From positions 695,094,761 to 695,158,760 of the forward strand of contig CM057339.1 of assembly GCA_030015575.1 (NCBI GenBank): 64,000 nt of DNA. The letters run 5' to 3'. Under the pieces are notes generated by a model. That model was not told the origin of the DNA. It did no database searches and saw only the letters and a list, made by a program, of their open reading frames with translations. This document shows, one piece after another, positions 45,956 through 57,739 of this stretch (position 1 is its first letter; each line of letters opens with the position of its first letter). The stretch is from Agapanthus africanus (taxonomy: Eukaryota; Streptophyta; Magnoliopsida; Asparagales; Amaryllidaceae). The translations under genes and the position numbers were made by a program.

Positions 45956-47579
45956 TGTCACGACCCTAAGTTCGGCCCGTGACCGGCACTTAACCACGTA
46001 ACGTCTACAGGCGTAACACGATCGAGTAAGCCGAAACCTAGAAATCAAAACCATAAAAAAAGTGAGTGAAAGAAAACATTAGTTTTAAACATTTAGAAAA
46101 CCATGAGTAATTGAGTAAAATTCTTTAAAGTTTAAGTTGTTTTCATAAAAGTTTCGGCAGCATCTCCTTTGTAAAAACTAGCCCCGAAAATAGGTACAAA
46201 ACATGATATAAGTAAAATGACTGATAACAAAAATATAACATCCCCAAACAGGAGCAATCACGCCCAACGGCGGAAACAATCACCACAAGAATAATATGCG
46301 ACGCCGTAGCGAAGGAATGAGCGATATAAGTGGAAAACATCATAAAAGATAAAACTGCATAAATAAAGTCGGATCACACGAGCTCGACACCAGAGTACAA
46401 AATAATATACAACATCGTCCTCACAACTGGTCACTAAGTCAATACATGAAATAGTAGATGGAGAGTACTAGATCCAATAGTGTGTACAACTGGAAAATAA
46501 ACGGATACCGCAAAAACCAACCTATCAGCAAATGGCTCACACGCCAACTGCAATGGTATCCGTAGCAAAGGATACAGGAGATAGCCCTGCCGCAACTACT
46601 CTGAGGGTCGACCTGCAAACACCGTGGCACAACGGGGGTGAGTTGCCAACTAGTGAATAGTAGATAACATATAAAGGTAATCGCGAGTATGCACGTACTG
46701 CGATACTCTAACATGTGCAACTGATAACAATAATATGGTAAACCGAGTAAGCAATAATCATGTGAGGTACTCTATCAGGTACTAAAGATACATGATGCAA
46801 TGCATATAAATGAGTGCTGAGCATGGGAAAAATATATCATCAACACGAATCATCATAGTGGAAAACCCCCAGTGTCTACCAAAAACACCCCAAAATCCCA
46901 ATAACTCAGGCGCCGTCACTCTATCTGGCCCTCAATCCTGTAAATCTCACAGAAGCGGGGTGCCGAACATCGGCACCCGAAAACATCATGAAATACTCGT
47001 GTCCAGCATCGACACGGAAATCCTCATATATCGGGTTCCGTCAGTCCGGATCGGCCCACGGGCTCCGTCTGCGGAATCGGCCCTAGGCCCCGGCAGTACG
47101 GGTCGTCCCGTATCCATCTCTCCACTCTGGTCAGTATCCTCCGGATGACCGCCAGGTCCAACCAATCACCGGTAGGTAGTAGTCCCTCTGCCAGGCTCAT
47201 CGCCTATTGCACGACAGATCCGTTCTCGCCCCGGGTCCACCAGGTACCCGCAACAGGCCTCATCCAGCTCATCAATTCGGGTTCGCATGTCACATGTCTC
47301 AGAACCAAGAAAACGCATGGTGGATGCACTGAAATATCATATCAAGAGAAACCGGGTTTTCAAAACAGTACATACTTTCTTAAAATAGTACTACGGTTCT
47401 CAAATCCAGAAATCACACAAATCCAAAAATCAATGAGTAAATCCATGCAATGTGTTGTATGCTACTAAGAGTAAAAATGGAAAACCGCTCTTTTAAATGG
47501 ATCTGGTTTTGAAAATATCTCATACGGTTCCTATTTTCCAGAAATCAAAGCCAGTACCATCCATGTATATGAAATATGT

Positions 47580-47775
47580 ATGTATATAGGTATGAATGTG
47601 CAAGTGGATATATACGCAAATATGAGTGTACCAATGTATATGTGCACCAATATGGATATACAGTGTGTATGTGCGCAAGTATGGATATATCAATGTATGT
47701 GTGCACCAATATGGATATACAATGTGTATGTGCGCAATATGGATATATCAATGTATGTGTGCACCAATATGCGAC
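47580..47775. repeat. Tandem array, unit about 59 bp, in Tek-3 LTR
   Basis: Roughly three units built on TGCACCAATATGGATATACA and TGTATGTGCGCAA, diverged by a few bases. Confidence 0.65.
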
Positions 47776-47858
47776 AGAGTCATGTCTAATCATCAATGAT
47801 GCGGTAATCAAAATAATGTATGGATCATAGCAATCCTATAGTGCGAGTGTCATGGCAA

Positions 47859-47917
47859 TCACTAACGGTGTGGGTGTAACATAAAAATAGTGCTCGTGCA
47901 GCTTGAACCGTTAGTGA
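47859..47917. repeat. Hairpin in Tek-3 LTR
   Basis: TCACTAACGGT (47859-47869) and ACCGTTAGTGA (47907-47917) pair perfectly; 37-nt loop. Positional counterpart of the hairpin at 40564-40629. Confidence 0.65.
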
Positions 47918-48977
47918 CAGTGCGGTGTTACATAACTACTGTTTCTATATGCAACAAGGGATGGGTACACTTCCCTAGTATATATGCATAAGAAATATAC
48001 ATATAAATATATATACGCGACTACAATATCCTATCAAGCTCTGTCGCTTAACGCCATACGGAAGATTTCCCCGTAGATGTTAAATCTACTCACTGTGGTC
48101 TCGTGCTAAGTGTAACCGACTACTTGCTTCCCCTTCCTTGCGGCGTCCGACGTACCCGCCTACGAACCTAGAAATTACACAAAGAATACACATAAGCTAA
48201 AATCCTGCAAAAACGCAATATTAAAAACAAACGAGAAACTCGCGTCGCGAACTAAACGCGTGTGTATACGTGACGTGTGTGCATTCGCCAAAAACTACCG
48301 CGACACGCTGTGACACACAGCAACACGCTGTGACACCCAGCAACACCAAACTCACTAAAAGCGCATGTATCGCGTAAGTCCCGCTACACAAAATATTGGT
48401 AGCAGGTCCCAGATTTTATCTGGAGCAAAAACAAGAAAATCAAATAAGACCAAACCCATCACAATCCTCACAGACACCACTAGCCAAAACACCAACACCC
48501 ATCTCTTCAGGGGGCCGGCGACGCCGGAATCATGGGGATGGTCGCCGGAATTTTAGGAAAGGGATGGGCTCGAAATTCAACACAACACTCTATAATGCCT
48601 GCACACTATTCTGAACATGTTTGCTAAACTATAAAATGATCACAGTTATAGCAGATCTCGGATATCCTACATTTTGCTTCAAAACCGTATTTTAAAATTT
48701 CAAGTTTGCGACTTTAAGGTGATTTAGCTAAATCTAGTGTTACTACTAGGTTAACACCGCACTAATAACACCTACCTAAGTTAATTAGGCCATAAAAACT
48801 CAAACTTGGCCAAAAACCCACTGAAACCAAAAACTAGCACTAAAAATTCATATTAAACTCTAACCGAAGCTAAATAACATATAAGCTTAGCAAAAGGAGT
48901 TGAGTTTAAGATATTATACCTCACTTGATCCTATGGTGCAAGAAGAAGAGGAAAAAGAAGAAGAGGTGGGAAGAGAA

Positions 48978-49060
48978 TGTATGTTGCTGCTGCTGCTGCT
49001 GCTGCCTGTTGCCTGCTGCTGCTGCTATGTGCTGCTGCTGCTGCTGTGTTGTTGGTGGTG
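48978..49060. repeat. GCT trinucleotide microsatellite
   Basis: Interrupted GCT/TGC runs followed by GTGTGTGTGT. Gives spurious Gln- or Leu-rich frames. Confidence 0.85.
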
Positions 49061-49504
49061 GTGTTGTAGTTGTGTGTGTGTGTAAGTGAGAGGGAGAGGG
49101 ATGTGAGAAAGAGAGTGTGAGTGTTTGAAAAGAAATGAGAGGTATGAGAGTCAAACACCCTCTCTCTCCTCATTAATTGCAAGCATGGCTCACCCCATCA
49201 TGCTCTCTCTCTCTCTTTAAAGCCCCAAGTCAACGCACAAACACAATCATCTTTAAAAAAAACAATATACTTAATTAACTCAAATTAACTTAATGATATG
49301 GGTTAGTCCACCATGGTTACTTAAACACGGCTTAACCCAAAACTAACCCTAGTTAACGTGCACATGTGTGTGCAAGCCTAATTAAAATCTAATAAAATAT
49401 TCATTAATTTTGATAAAATATTTGAAAATCGTTTTGGTAAACTTTTTACTAAAAACCACACATTAAAGTATAATTAGCCACTAATCACAGTCTAAAGTGT
49501 TACA

Positions 49505-49519
49505 ATCTTTCCCCCTTAA
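49505..49519 (-). other. Polypurine tract, Tek-3
   Basis: The minus strand reads TTTAAGGGGGAAAGAT directly before the LTR start TGTAACACT. Confidence 0.8.
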
Positions 49520-52305
49520 AGAAATTCGTCCCCGAATTTAAAAATACAGCTACGCGTACCTTCAAAGAGATGAGGGAATTTCTTCTGCATCTCGCCCTCG
49601 TCCTCCTAAGTGATCTCTTCACCATTTGATCCGCGCCAAAGCACCTTCACAGATGGCAAGACCTTTGATCGAAATTTCTTCACCCGCCGGTCCAATATCA
49701 CTACTGGCTGCTCGGTGAACGAAAGATCGCGCTCGAGCTGAACGGTCTGATGCTGAATCATGTGAGAAGGGTCATGCAGTTATCTGCGAAGCATCGACAC
49801 GTGGAATACGGGGTGAACATCCGGGAAGTCGGGTGGAAGAGCCAAATGATATGCCACTGCGCCCACAGGCTCGAGGATCTCGAAGGGACCTATAAATCTG
49901 GGGCTAAGCTTCCCTTTCCGTCCAAATCTCATCACTCCCTACATTTAGGAGACCCTCAGGAAGACATGATCGCCAACTGCGAACTTGAGTCTACGATGGC
50001 GTCTGTAGACGCCAGCATACGATTTCTGCCTACTCTGAGCTGTCCTCATCCTATCTCGAATCAACTGTATTTTCTCGGTCGCCTCTTGTACGATCTGCGG
50101 CCCCAAAATACTGCTCTCACTGAGCTCTGTCCAACAGACGGGCGATCTACATCTCCTCCCATACAAGGCCTCGAAAGGTATCATCTGAATAGTATCCTGG
50201 AAACTATTGTTGTAGGAGAACTCCACCAAGGGTAAATGATGATCCCAGCTACCACCAAAGTCTAAAACGCAAGCTCGGAGCATGTCCTCGAGAGTCTGAA
50301 TAGTCCGCTCTGACTGGCCGTCGGTCTGCGGATGAAATGTTGTGCTAAAACTCAAGCGGGTGCCCAAAGCCTCTTGAAGCCTCTGCCATAGTCGGCTGGT
50401 AAACTGGGTGCCTCGGTCGGACACGATACATGTCGGGACTCCATGCAGTCGTACAATCTCGTCGATGTATATCTGGGCATATTGAGCAAATCCGAAGGTG
50501 GTCTTCACCGGCAGGAAGTGAGCCGCTTTCATCAATCGATCCACGATCACCCAAATGGAGTCATACCCTCGACTAGTCCTGGGTAGACCCATAATGAAGT
50601 CCATAGAAATCTGCTCCCATTTCCACTCCGGAATGGATAACGGTTGTAGCTCACCCGCGGGCCTCTGGTGCTCGTCCTTGACTTGCTGATAAGTCAGGCA
50701 TCTCGATACGAAGTCTGTGATGTCCCTCTTCATACCGTCCTACCAGTAAACCTCTCATATCATGGTACATCTTGGTGGAACCCGGATGAACATTGTACAC
50801 CGATCGATGTGCCTCCTCAAGAATCTCACGCCGCGGTCCCTCAGCATCTGGTACATACAGTCTAGTCCTAAATCGTAGTATCCCCTGATCATCGATCACG
50901 AACTCGGAAAATCTGCCCTGTCCAATCTGTGCCATGATCTCCGAACAACGGTCATCACTGTACTGTGCCGCATGTATACAGTCAAGCAACTGTGCGCGTG
51001 CACGAACATGCGCAAGCTGTCCCCTAATCTGAGTGAACTCGAACTGCACTCTGCTATCGCATAAAATTTTCCAATCTGACGAAGACTGCCTCTGCACTGC
51101 GCTCAAACAAGATAGACTACCTCCGGGCCTCCTACTCAAAGCATCAGCCACTACATTCACCTTGCCCGGGTGTTAAAGTATCTCACAATCGTAGTCCTTC
51201 ACTAACTCAATCCAACGGCGCTGTCTAAGATTCAGGTCTTGTTGCTGAAATATGTACTTCAAGCTCTTGTGATCAGTGAATATCTGGCACGACTCGCCGT
51301 ATAGGTAACGTCTCCAGATCTTGAGTGCAAAGACCACTGCAGCCATTTCCATATCGTGAGTGGGGTAGTTCTGTTCGTGTTTCTTCAGCTGCCGAGAGGC
51401 ATACGCTATCACCCTGCCGTGCTGCATCAATACGCACCCTAGCCCCACTCGAGAAGCATCACAATAGACACAAATCCGCCCGATCCTGAAGGCAATGATA
51501 ACACTGGCGCCTTAGTCAAACAAGTCTGCAACTGCTGGAAGCTATGCTCCCACGCCTCCTTCCAATCAAAAGGAACTCCCTTCCGGGTCAGCCCGGTCCA
51601 CGGTGCAGCAATACAGGAGAAGTCCTGTACAAATCGTCGGTAGTAGCCGGCCAGTCTTAGAAAGCTGCGGATCTCAGTAACTGATGCTGGTCTGGGCCAA
51701 TGCTGAACGACCTCAATCTTCTTCGGGTCCACACATATACCATCTCGTGTAACCACGTGACCCAAGAAATCTACACTGTCAAGCCAGAACGCGCTTGGAG
51801 AATTTTGTGAACAGCTGGTGCTCCCTCAAAGTCTGCAATGTGATCCTCAGGTGCTGCTCGTGCTCTTCTCGGCTCCAGGAATACACCAAAATGTCGTCAA
51901 TGAATACGATGATGAACAGATCAAGATACGACCTAAAAATACGGTTCATCAAGTCCATAAATGCTGCTGGGGCATTGGTGAGTCCGAACTACATCACCAA
52001 AAACTCATAGTGGCCGTAACGCGTGCGAAAAGCCGTCCTCGGAATATCCTCCTGTCGAACCCGCAAATGTTGGTAGCCTTATCGCAAGTCGATCCTCGAA
52101 AAGTATCCTGCATCCTGAAGCTGGTCGAACAAGTCATCGATGCGTGGTAACGGAAGTCTGTTCCGCATGGTAACCTTGTTCAGCTGGCGGTAGTCAATAC
52201 ACAAGCGCATACTGCCGTCCTTCTTCTTGATAAACAGGACTGGAGCACCCCAAGGAGACACACTAGGTCGAAAAAGCCCCTTATCCAGCAAATCTTGCAA
52301 CTGAC
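49520..52305 (-). pseudogene. pol: Tek-3 pol remnant: RT, RNase H, integrase, chromodomain
   Basis: On the minus strand from right to left: reverse transcriptase part about 52300-51450 ([42 protein letters not shown]); RNase H about 51450-51150 ([30 protein letters not shown]); integrase about 50740-49950 (CLTYQQVK.EHQRPAG, DFIMGLP, VIVDRLMKAAHF, SDRGTQFTSRLWQ, FHPQTDGQSERT); chromodomain about 49760-49560 (ERDLSFTEQP...ILDRRVKKFRSK...VKVLWR). The chromodomain is thought to steer integration to heterochromatin. A fossil with about five breaks; the N-terminal RT is displaced by Gyp-B. Confidence 0.88.
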
Positions 52306-54056
52306 TGATTGATATGAATTAAAGTTAACTGCAATCAAGACGGTGTCGCTTTGCAGCTAGCCGGTTGAGCACTAGTCGATCCACAGGAAGACAGAGCGTT
52401 TAATGTTCTTGTCGTTACGAGTTAATGCGCGTGGGCGGATTTGTTCTTTATCTAACCTATGTATTATATGCAAGTATAAAGTTGTTAGGAAAAGGTACGA
52501 TGGTGTAAGCTAAAGAAATCCGCACTCAAAACCTTTGAGCCGAACTTAACGATTGAAGCCAGAACAATCGAAAACAACGTAGATTAGGATACTTAAGCAC
52601 GGTATTCGTGGAATCCGGCTTATTGACCCTTGTACGTCCGTTCTTGTCTCTTGTTTTCACCTCCGGCCAAACCAAATGCAACCGGTCGCGGTTAGGAATC
52701 ACCGTTATCTTGGTATGGTAGGGTGCCTAACGGAGCGCTTGCGTAACGTTTGGACGGAGTTCAATGGAAAATACGGGAAAAGGAAATGGGCAAAGAAACC
52801 TTAACTTAAAATATCGTATTTATTCCTAACAACACCATATTAACAACCATTCACAAAACAAACCAAAAAGAGAGAACAAAAGAACAAAGAAAAGAAAAGA
52901 TTTCAAGTAAGTAAGTGCATGGAATTTAAAGTGCAAGAAAGTAAAGAAAGGTAATAAATTGCATGAATGTAAAAGAGCAAGAAAGAAAAGTGCAAGAAAG
53001 AAAATACCAAGAACCATGGAACCCAAAACAAGACATGGGTTCAATAACCAAATCTTAAACTTGCAAGCTCAATGAAGAGGTTGCAAGATCAAGAAGAGGC
53101 AAAGAACTCATGGTGAATGAAGGCACAAAAAAGAGAAGAGCATTACTGATTCCATATGAAGATACAACCCTTGAGATCAATAACCAACCCTTAAACCTTC
53201 AAGCTCAATGAAAAGGTTGAAAGATCAAGAGAAGGCAAGGATCTCAAGGGGAAGCTAAGTAAAAGAATGATACAATATATGGCAAAATTGGACTCCTTCT
53301 CACTTACCCGATGGTTTCCTTTTATAGGCAAAAGAAGGAAATTAAATAAACAATAAAAACAAGACCTTTCCTTTAATTTGAATTTGAATGCACCCAAAGT
53401 TTGGAGGGAAGTTTGAATATTTGAATTTTTGAATCACATCAACACTTTATGCATTGAATGCACCATACCCACTTATGCCATGATTCATGGCTGCCTCCTA
53501 GGTCCATGGTCCATGCTCCAAGAGTTGGTGTGTACACATGCAACGTGTTGGACCAAAATGTGTATACTTTATTTGTTTATAGAGTAACTCTTGGATATCA
53601 GTCGGTTTGCAGTTCTGGTTGCAGTGTCGGCTCACAAATGATATTTCCGTGATCTTGAATGTATTTCCAGTATTTTGTCACGGATACCTAAAATCGAGCG
53701 TCTGGCGCCGATTCTTCCATGATTTCTTCAGTTTCCTGCAATCAATAATGGTGGCTTCATTTTCAACTTATTTGACTTCATCTCCCTCGGGCCCCACACT
53801 TGACCAAAAATGATGACTATTTTCGTCTTATCTCTTGAAATGGTAAGCAGCACTGGACGGATGCGGATGACTGGAACCCGGCTTTTATCTGTCTGTGACA
53901 GATGTTCTAGATATTGGAGTAATTGTATGATTTGTATTATTTTAGACTGGAAACCTGTAATCTGTAATTCTGAGTAGACACTGGTTAATAGTACCGATAT
54001 ATAACAAAATAGATAAAGAGTGAGCGGTATTAAAATGCAGTTTTCTGTGATGAACA
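52306..54056 (-). repeat. Gyp-B 3' LTR (1751 bp)
   Basis: Minus-strand start TGTTCATCACAG at 54056 after a polypurine tract; other end on the plus strand TGATTGATATGAATT, then GCTTTGCAGCTAGCCGG as in Gyp-C. Has its own TATA box and none of the long GC-rich hairpin of Gyp-C. Confidence 0.85.
53319..53327 (-). promoter_or_regulatory. TATA box of the Gyp-B LTR
   Basis: The minus strand reads GCCTATAAAAGGAAACC here. Confidence 0.6.
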
Positions 54057-54074
54057 AATACCCCCAAACTTATC

Positions 54075-54095
54075 TTTTGCTCGTCCCGAGCAAAA
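54075..54095 (-). repeat. Hairpin next to Gyp-B polypurine tract
   Basis: TTTTGCTCG and CGAGCAAAA with a 3-nt loop; perfect 9-bp stem. Confidence 0.75.
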
Positions 54096-55327
54096 CCAAA
54101 TAAAATCCTAGCCTCACTTTCGCAGGGAACGCGATTGCACTGAGCGCGTGCAACAAGCCGTTAAAGCTCTAGGTGTCCCTAGTAGGAGGAGTGTTGTCTC
54201 CTGAGGGTTTTCAGCGGATACTACCCACAAAATCCCGTCAAGTTAGTTTCACAAGTTAAAATCGATTCTACTCTTACAGTTTAGTATCTAGGTTAAAAAT
54301 TCTATCATCCTAGGTTAGAAATATCCAATCCTTATTTTTCACACCTCCTATCTATTTAACCCCAGATCCTATACGTTCCAAAAACGTTTAGAAAGATGTT
54401 GGTATCTCCTAAGTTTTCCTTCTAAAGTACGGTCTTAAATCAGGGATTTTTATCAACTTTACAGAAAACATAAGTCTTATTCATTATTTCTATCTTTCCT
54501 CCAAATATCGATTGTATACCCCTACGTGTGTGTAAATTTGCACCCTTACACTCAAGAATTCAATTCAAGCTATAGTACCCTTGCCCTAATACCTAATACT
54601 AGTTCTTTTCATTAAGCGATGGACGGATTTGCTCACACACCTTTCATGCGACTATCAATGCTTCTTGAGGCACTAACGGCCGATTACTGAACGTGTGAGC
54701 TTAAAGCGTAAATAGCAGTCTCCGGGTCTTGACTTTATTTATTTATTTATTTTATTATTTTTCTTTTTCTTTTCGAGACCGGATATATTTTTCACTGATG
54801 CTCTTTTTGGTGTTTAGCTTTAAATACCGTTCTTTCTTTCATACTAGGTTTTCAGGCAAGAGTATTTCTAGGTATCCTCTACTATCCTAAGTTTCAAGGT
54901 GCGTGTATGTGCATTTGTAGGGTATATACTTTCTAAATCTGGACTCAAGAATAGAAACTATTTTTCAGACTTATCCTTCAGTAAAGCTTTAATACTTCCC
55001 TTCATCTTGACTTAACTGAAGAACTGAACTCAAGATTACTTATCTCTCAAAAAAAACTGTAAGGACGTATACTTACCAAGGTTAAGTAGAATGAGGGTTA
55101 TTTTTACGGTTTTCAATTCCTAAGTCTAGGATTTATTTATTTCTAACGTATCAACTAAACTTTCGGAATAAAAATCTAAGTTACCCTATTAGCTAACTTA
55201 ACGACAAAGTTTTTATATTTTGGAATTTTTTTCAATTTTATGGGTTTTTAAATAAGTATGCAAATGAAAAATATACAAATGAATGCGAAGGAAGAAAGCT
55301 TACCGAGCACACCCCCAAACTTAAACT

Positions 55328-55347
55328 TGACAGTGCCCTCACTGTCA
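55328..55347 (-). repeat. Second hairpin-polypurine module
   Basis: TGACAGTG and CACTGTCA with a 4-nt loop, beside CCCCCAAACTT. Confidence 0.7.
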
Positions 55348-55452
55348 GGCTACACCAAGAGGGTCAAAATTGTCGGCGCTCCACAAAAACAAATTATATA
55401 CAAAACAAAAACAAAAATATATACACAAAAAGGGTCCCCCAAACTTAAGTAA

Positions 55453-55470
55453 AACAGTGTTTCCACTGTT
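55453..55470 (-). repeat. Third hairpin-polypurine module
   Basis: AACAGTG and CACTGTT with a 4-nt loop, beside CCCCCAAACTT. Confidence 0.7.
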
Positions 55471-55512
55471 AAGCGTTGAAGTTCATGATTAGGGGGGAAA
55501 GAACAATATCAA

Positions 55513-57725
55513 TGTTGCGCCACGGCAGCGCCCCGGCCTCGTACTCGAGGCCAAAATGCGGAATCAAAATTTTTTCCTTACTCGGAAACCGGCGCTACCG
55601 CGGACAAAGAAAACCCGGATCGTAACCATTAACCTAATGCTAGCAATCAAGAGATAGGGTGAGAAGTATACCGAGTGATCCGAGTCCTCCGGTCTTCTCG
55701 TCATCGTCCCGATCTCCCGCGGAAAGTGTAGTCTCCATATCGTCGCCTCCTCGCCGGAAAGGGCACCACATTGCCTGCGTCTTTTACGGGCTCCCGCCTC
55801 AATACCGAGGCAACTCGGGCATGAAGCCGGCAACTCGACATGCTCAAGATATGCTGTAGAATGTGTAGTGTAGAGGGTATGTCTCTTTGGGGTTTGTTGC
55901 CATGGTGATGGAGGAATCAAGAATAGAAAAATGGTGCTTGCATTTTTCTAGCAAGAAAATGAGATCATGGATGAGACTCTCAAGATGAAGCTCTCTTCTT
56001 CTTCTTCTCTCTTTCTTTTTCCTCTCATGAAAAACTTATCTTCAAATGAGAATGGTGGAGGAGGGAATATGAAGCATGAAGGGAGGTGAGTGTAGGGTAA
56101 AGCAAGTGGTGACCACATCAAGACATAATCATCATCAAACTTACATCAACCTCAAATCCAATCTTTTCACAATAAAGCATGAAATGAATGGTATCTAAAA
56201 AGGTTATCATAATAAATCATCTTACAAATAAAACCTCCACCAAAAGTAATTTGCAAAACTGCAAATTACCCCCTCCATCAGAAAAGTCCGGCCGGGAAAG
56301 AACAAAGGAAAACCGGCCGGAACGGAATGCAAACTGGCAACTCCAGAAAACTGGTCCCGTAATAAATTACAGGAAAACCCCATACTGTGCATACACACCC
56401 GCATCTGTATTCCGACCGGTTACAAATGCAATGAGACAAAATCTACACTGTACTAAACTAGTAACGGCTTAAACCAAAGCCGGCTAGTAAAATCCGTTCG
56501 ATCCTGATCCGTGCAATACCGCACGTATCTGATCGAACCCTGCCATATAACTATACGGCCACTAGTACAAAACTGTCCGATCCTGATCCGTGCAATACCG
56601 CACGTATCTGATCGGACCCTGCCATATCTCCATACGGCCTCTACAGCGTTTCGCCCGAAAGCTTGAGTAACTGTAAGTGTGGTGGACTCTAAAGACTCGT
56701 CAATACAATGGCTTTGGATTTAACCACTAGCACGTCAGAGGTATAAGCCAATACGTGACGGGCCACCAGCTATTGACCAAAAGGGACGTCGATGAGCGAA
56801 CTCATCCTGACACCCTACTGAGCCTGTCAGTGACAATATCCGTACAGTCCGGTCCGTTCGTCTATGAGCATCGCATGGCGGGCCTAGGGGGTTGGTAAAA
56901 GTCAGACCCCCAAAAGCGGTATAAATCGTGTCGGAGTGTAGCCCAGAACGCCCTGAGATACTACTGGAATACCTACCAGTAAATCTCCTGCCTCGGCCGA
57001 GGGCTTTGCGTAATGGCTCTCCTAGACACAGCGCGACCTCACCCCCAATACCGGGAGAGACGAACCCCTGAAGATCCGCTCACTGCCTCCATGTGGCTCG
57101 GGACTGTACCCAACTAAAACCTGTTTGCACGACTCCTTTGAGCCGTGGTAGGGTAGTAATCAAAGCACAGTGGGAACTCACACGAGACAAATGACGATCT
57201 CAGGTCGATGAACTAACCTGTACACATGTCACCAGGGAACTGCTATCTGACGTCTGGTATAATCCCAACTAGCAGGTTCCCGGCGAGTCCTGTCCGGTGT
57301 ACTCATAACCCAATGAGCACCTGTATACATCTTAGGTGAACCAACTGACACCAGTGGCTTGTGAGACCGGCCACCGCCCCTCGTCGGGGTCTCGACTGTA
57401 TACACTAGTCTACTAATGGAGTATCGATGCCCTGTCTCGAAACTCCTACGACTAGGGACCTTTTAAGGATGTGCTTATAGACTACCAGCTCCCACGTATA
57501 TGATCGCCATCATACTGCCGGCAGTCAAGCAAGAATCCTAGGGGCTCTATCAACGTGTAATAGCGACATGCCAGGTCACCTAAAGCAGTACACGATGATA
57601 AAGATAAACCAGATAGCATACTATCAACTCGAGTAAGACTGTCCTACCGGGATAGGTCCTCCCTTAATCATTGCAATCACGTGCCTGTGATCCAATAATT
57701 GACTCTGAGGGCACTATCTCCAACA
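55513..57725 (-). repeat. Cop-D 3' LTR (2213 bp)
   Basis: Minus-strand start TGTTGGAGATAGTGCCC, end GCGCAACA. Contains a tandem duplication of 79 bp (56486-56643) and the conserved LTR hairpin (56401-56429; GCAT/ATGC and TGTA/TACA). Confidence 0.85.
56486..56643. repeat. 79-bp tandem duplication in Cop-D LTR
   Basis: Two near-identical units with TCCTGATCCGTGCAATACCG at 56502 and 56581. Confidence 0.8.
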
Positions 57726-57739
57726 ATCTCCCACTTGCA
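57726..57739 (-). other. Polypurine tract, Cop-D
   Basis: The minus strand reads TGCAAGTGGGAGAT before the LTR start. Confidence 0.8.

Larger units (their letters stand above)
45956..49504 (-). repeat. Tek-3 3' LTR (3549 bp)
   Basis: Plus-strand ends TGTCACGACCCTAAG and GTGTTACA. Long LTRs are normal for Tekay. Inside: short repeats (47033-47105), a 59-bp tandem array (about 47580-47775), an 11-bp inverted repeat (47859-47917), a GCT microsatellite (about 48978-49060) and CT and TG runs. No conserved coding frame. Confidence 0.8.
45956..52305 (-). mobile_element. Tek-3: Tekay-type Ty3-gypsy chromovirus, 3' half
   Basis: Minus-strand element: 3' LTR (45956-49504), polypurine tract, chromodomain, integrase, RNase H and part of reverse transcriptase, then cut at 52305 by Gyp-B. 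Order RT, RNase H, integrase, chromodomain is diagnostic for chromoviruses. Inserted in Tek-2 (flanking bases ccgaa). Broken, about five breaks. Remaining RT, protease, Gag and 5' LTR should lie right of the window. Confidence 0.85.
52306..55512 (-). mobile_element. Gyp-B: Athila/Tat-type Ty3-gypsy element, 3' end
   Basis: Minus-strand: 3' LTR (52306-54056), polypurine tract and 1.45 kb of 3' interior, then cut at 55513 by Cop-D. LTR ends and blocks match Gyp-C. The left LTR edge lies in the RT of Tek-3 (flanking bases ctgac). The interior seen is non-coding, as is usual for the long 3' region of Tat elements. Confidence 0.8.
54057..55512 (-). other. Gyp-B 3' interior with three hairpin-plus-polypurine modules
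   Basis: Non-coding. The tract at 54058-54071 (minus AAGTTTGGGGG) is preceded in RNA sense by a perfect 9-bp hairpin (54075-54095). Two further sites repeat the layout: tract 55312-55322 with hairpin 55328-55347, and tract 55436-55446 with hairpin 55453-55470. Between 54100 and 55250 I see nothing else. Confidence 0.7.

Noticed and set aside
47545-47830. Open frames of 84-88 codons rich in Tyr, Cys and His on both strands
   Set aside because: Produced by the 59-bp tandem array in the Tek-3 LTR.
48900-49182. Gln-, Leu- or Cys-rich small proteins
   Set aside because: Translations of the GCT microsatellite in all frames; no start context or conserved neighbour.
55564-55920. A 118-codon frame repeated near 63611-63829
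   Set aside because: Both lie in Cop-D LTRs; the repetition is LTR identity, not a gene family.
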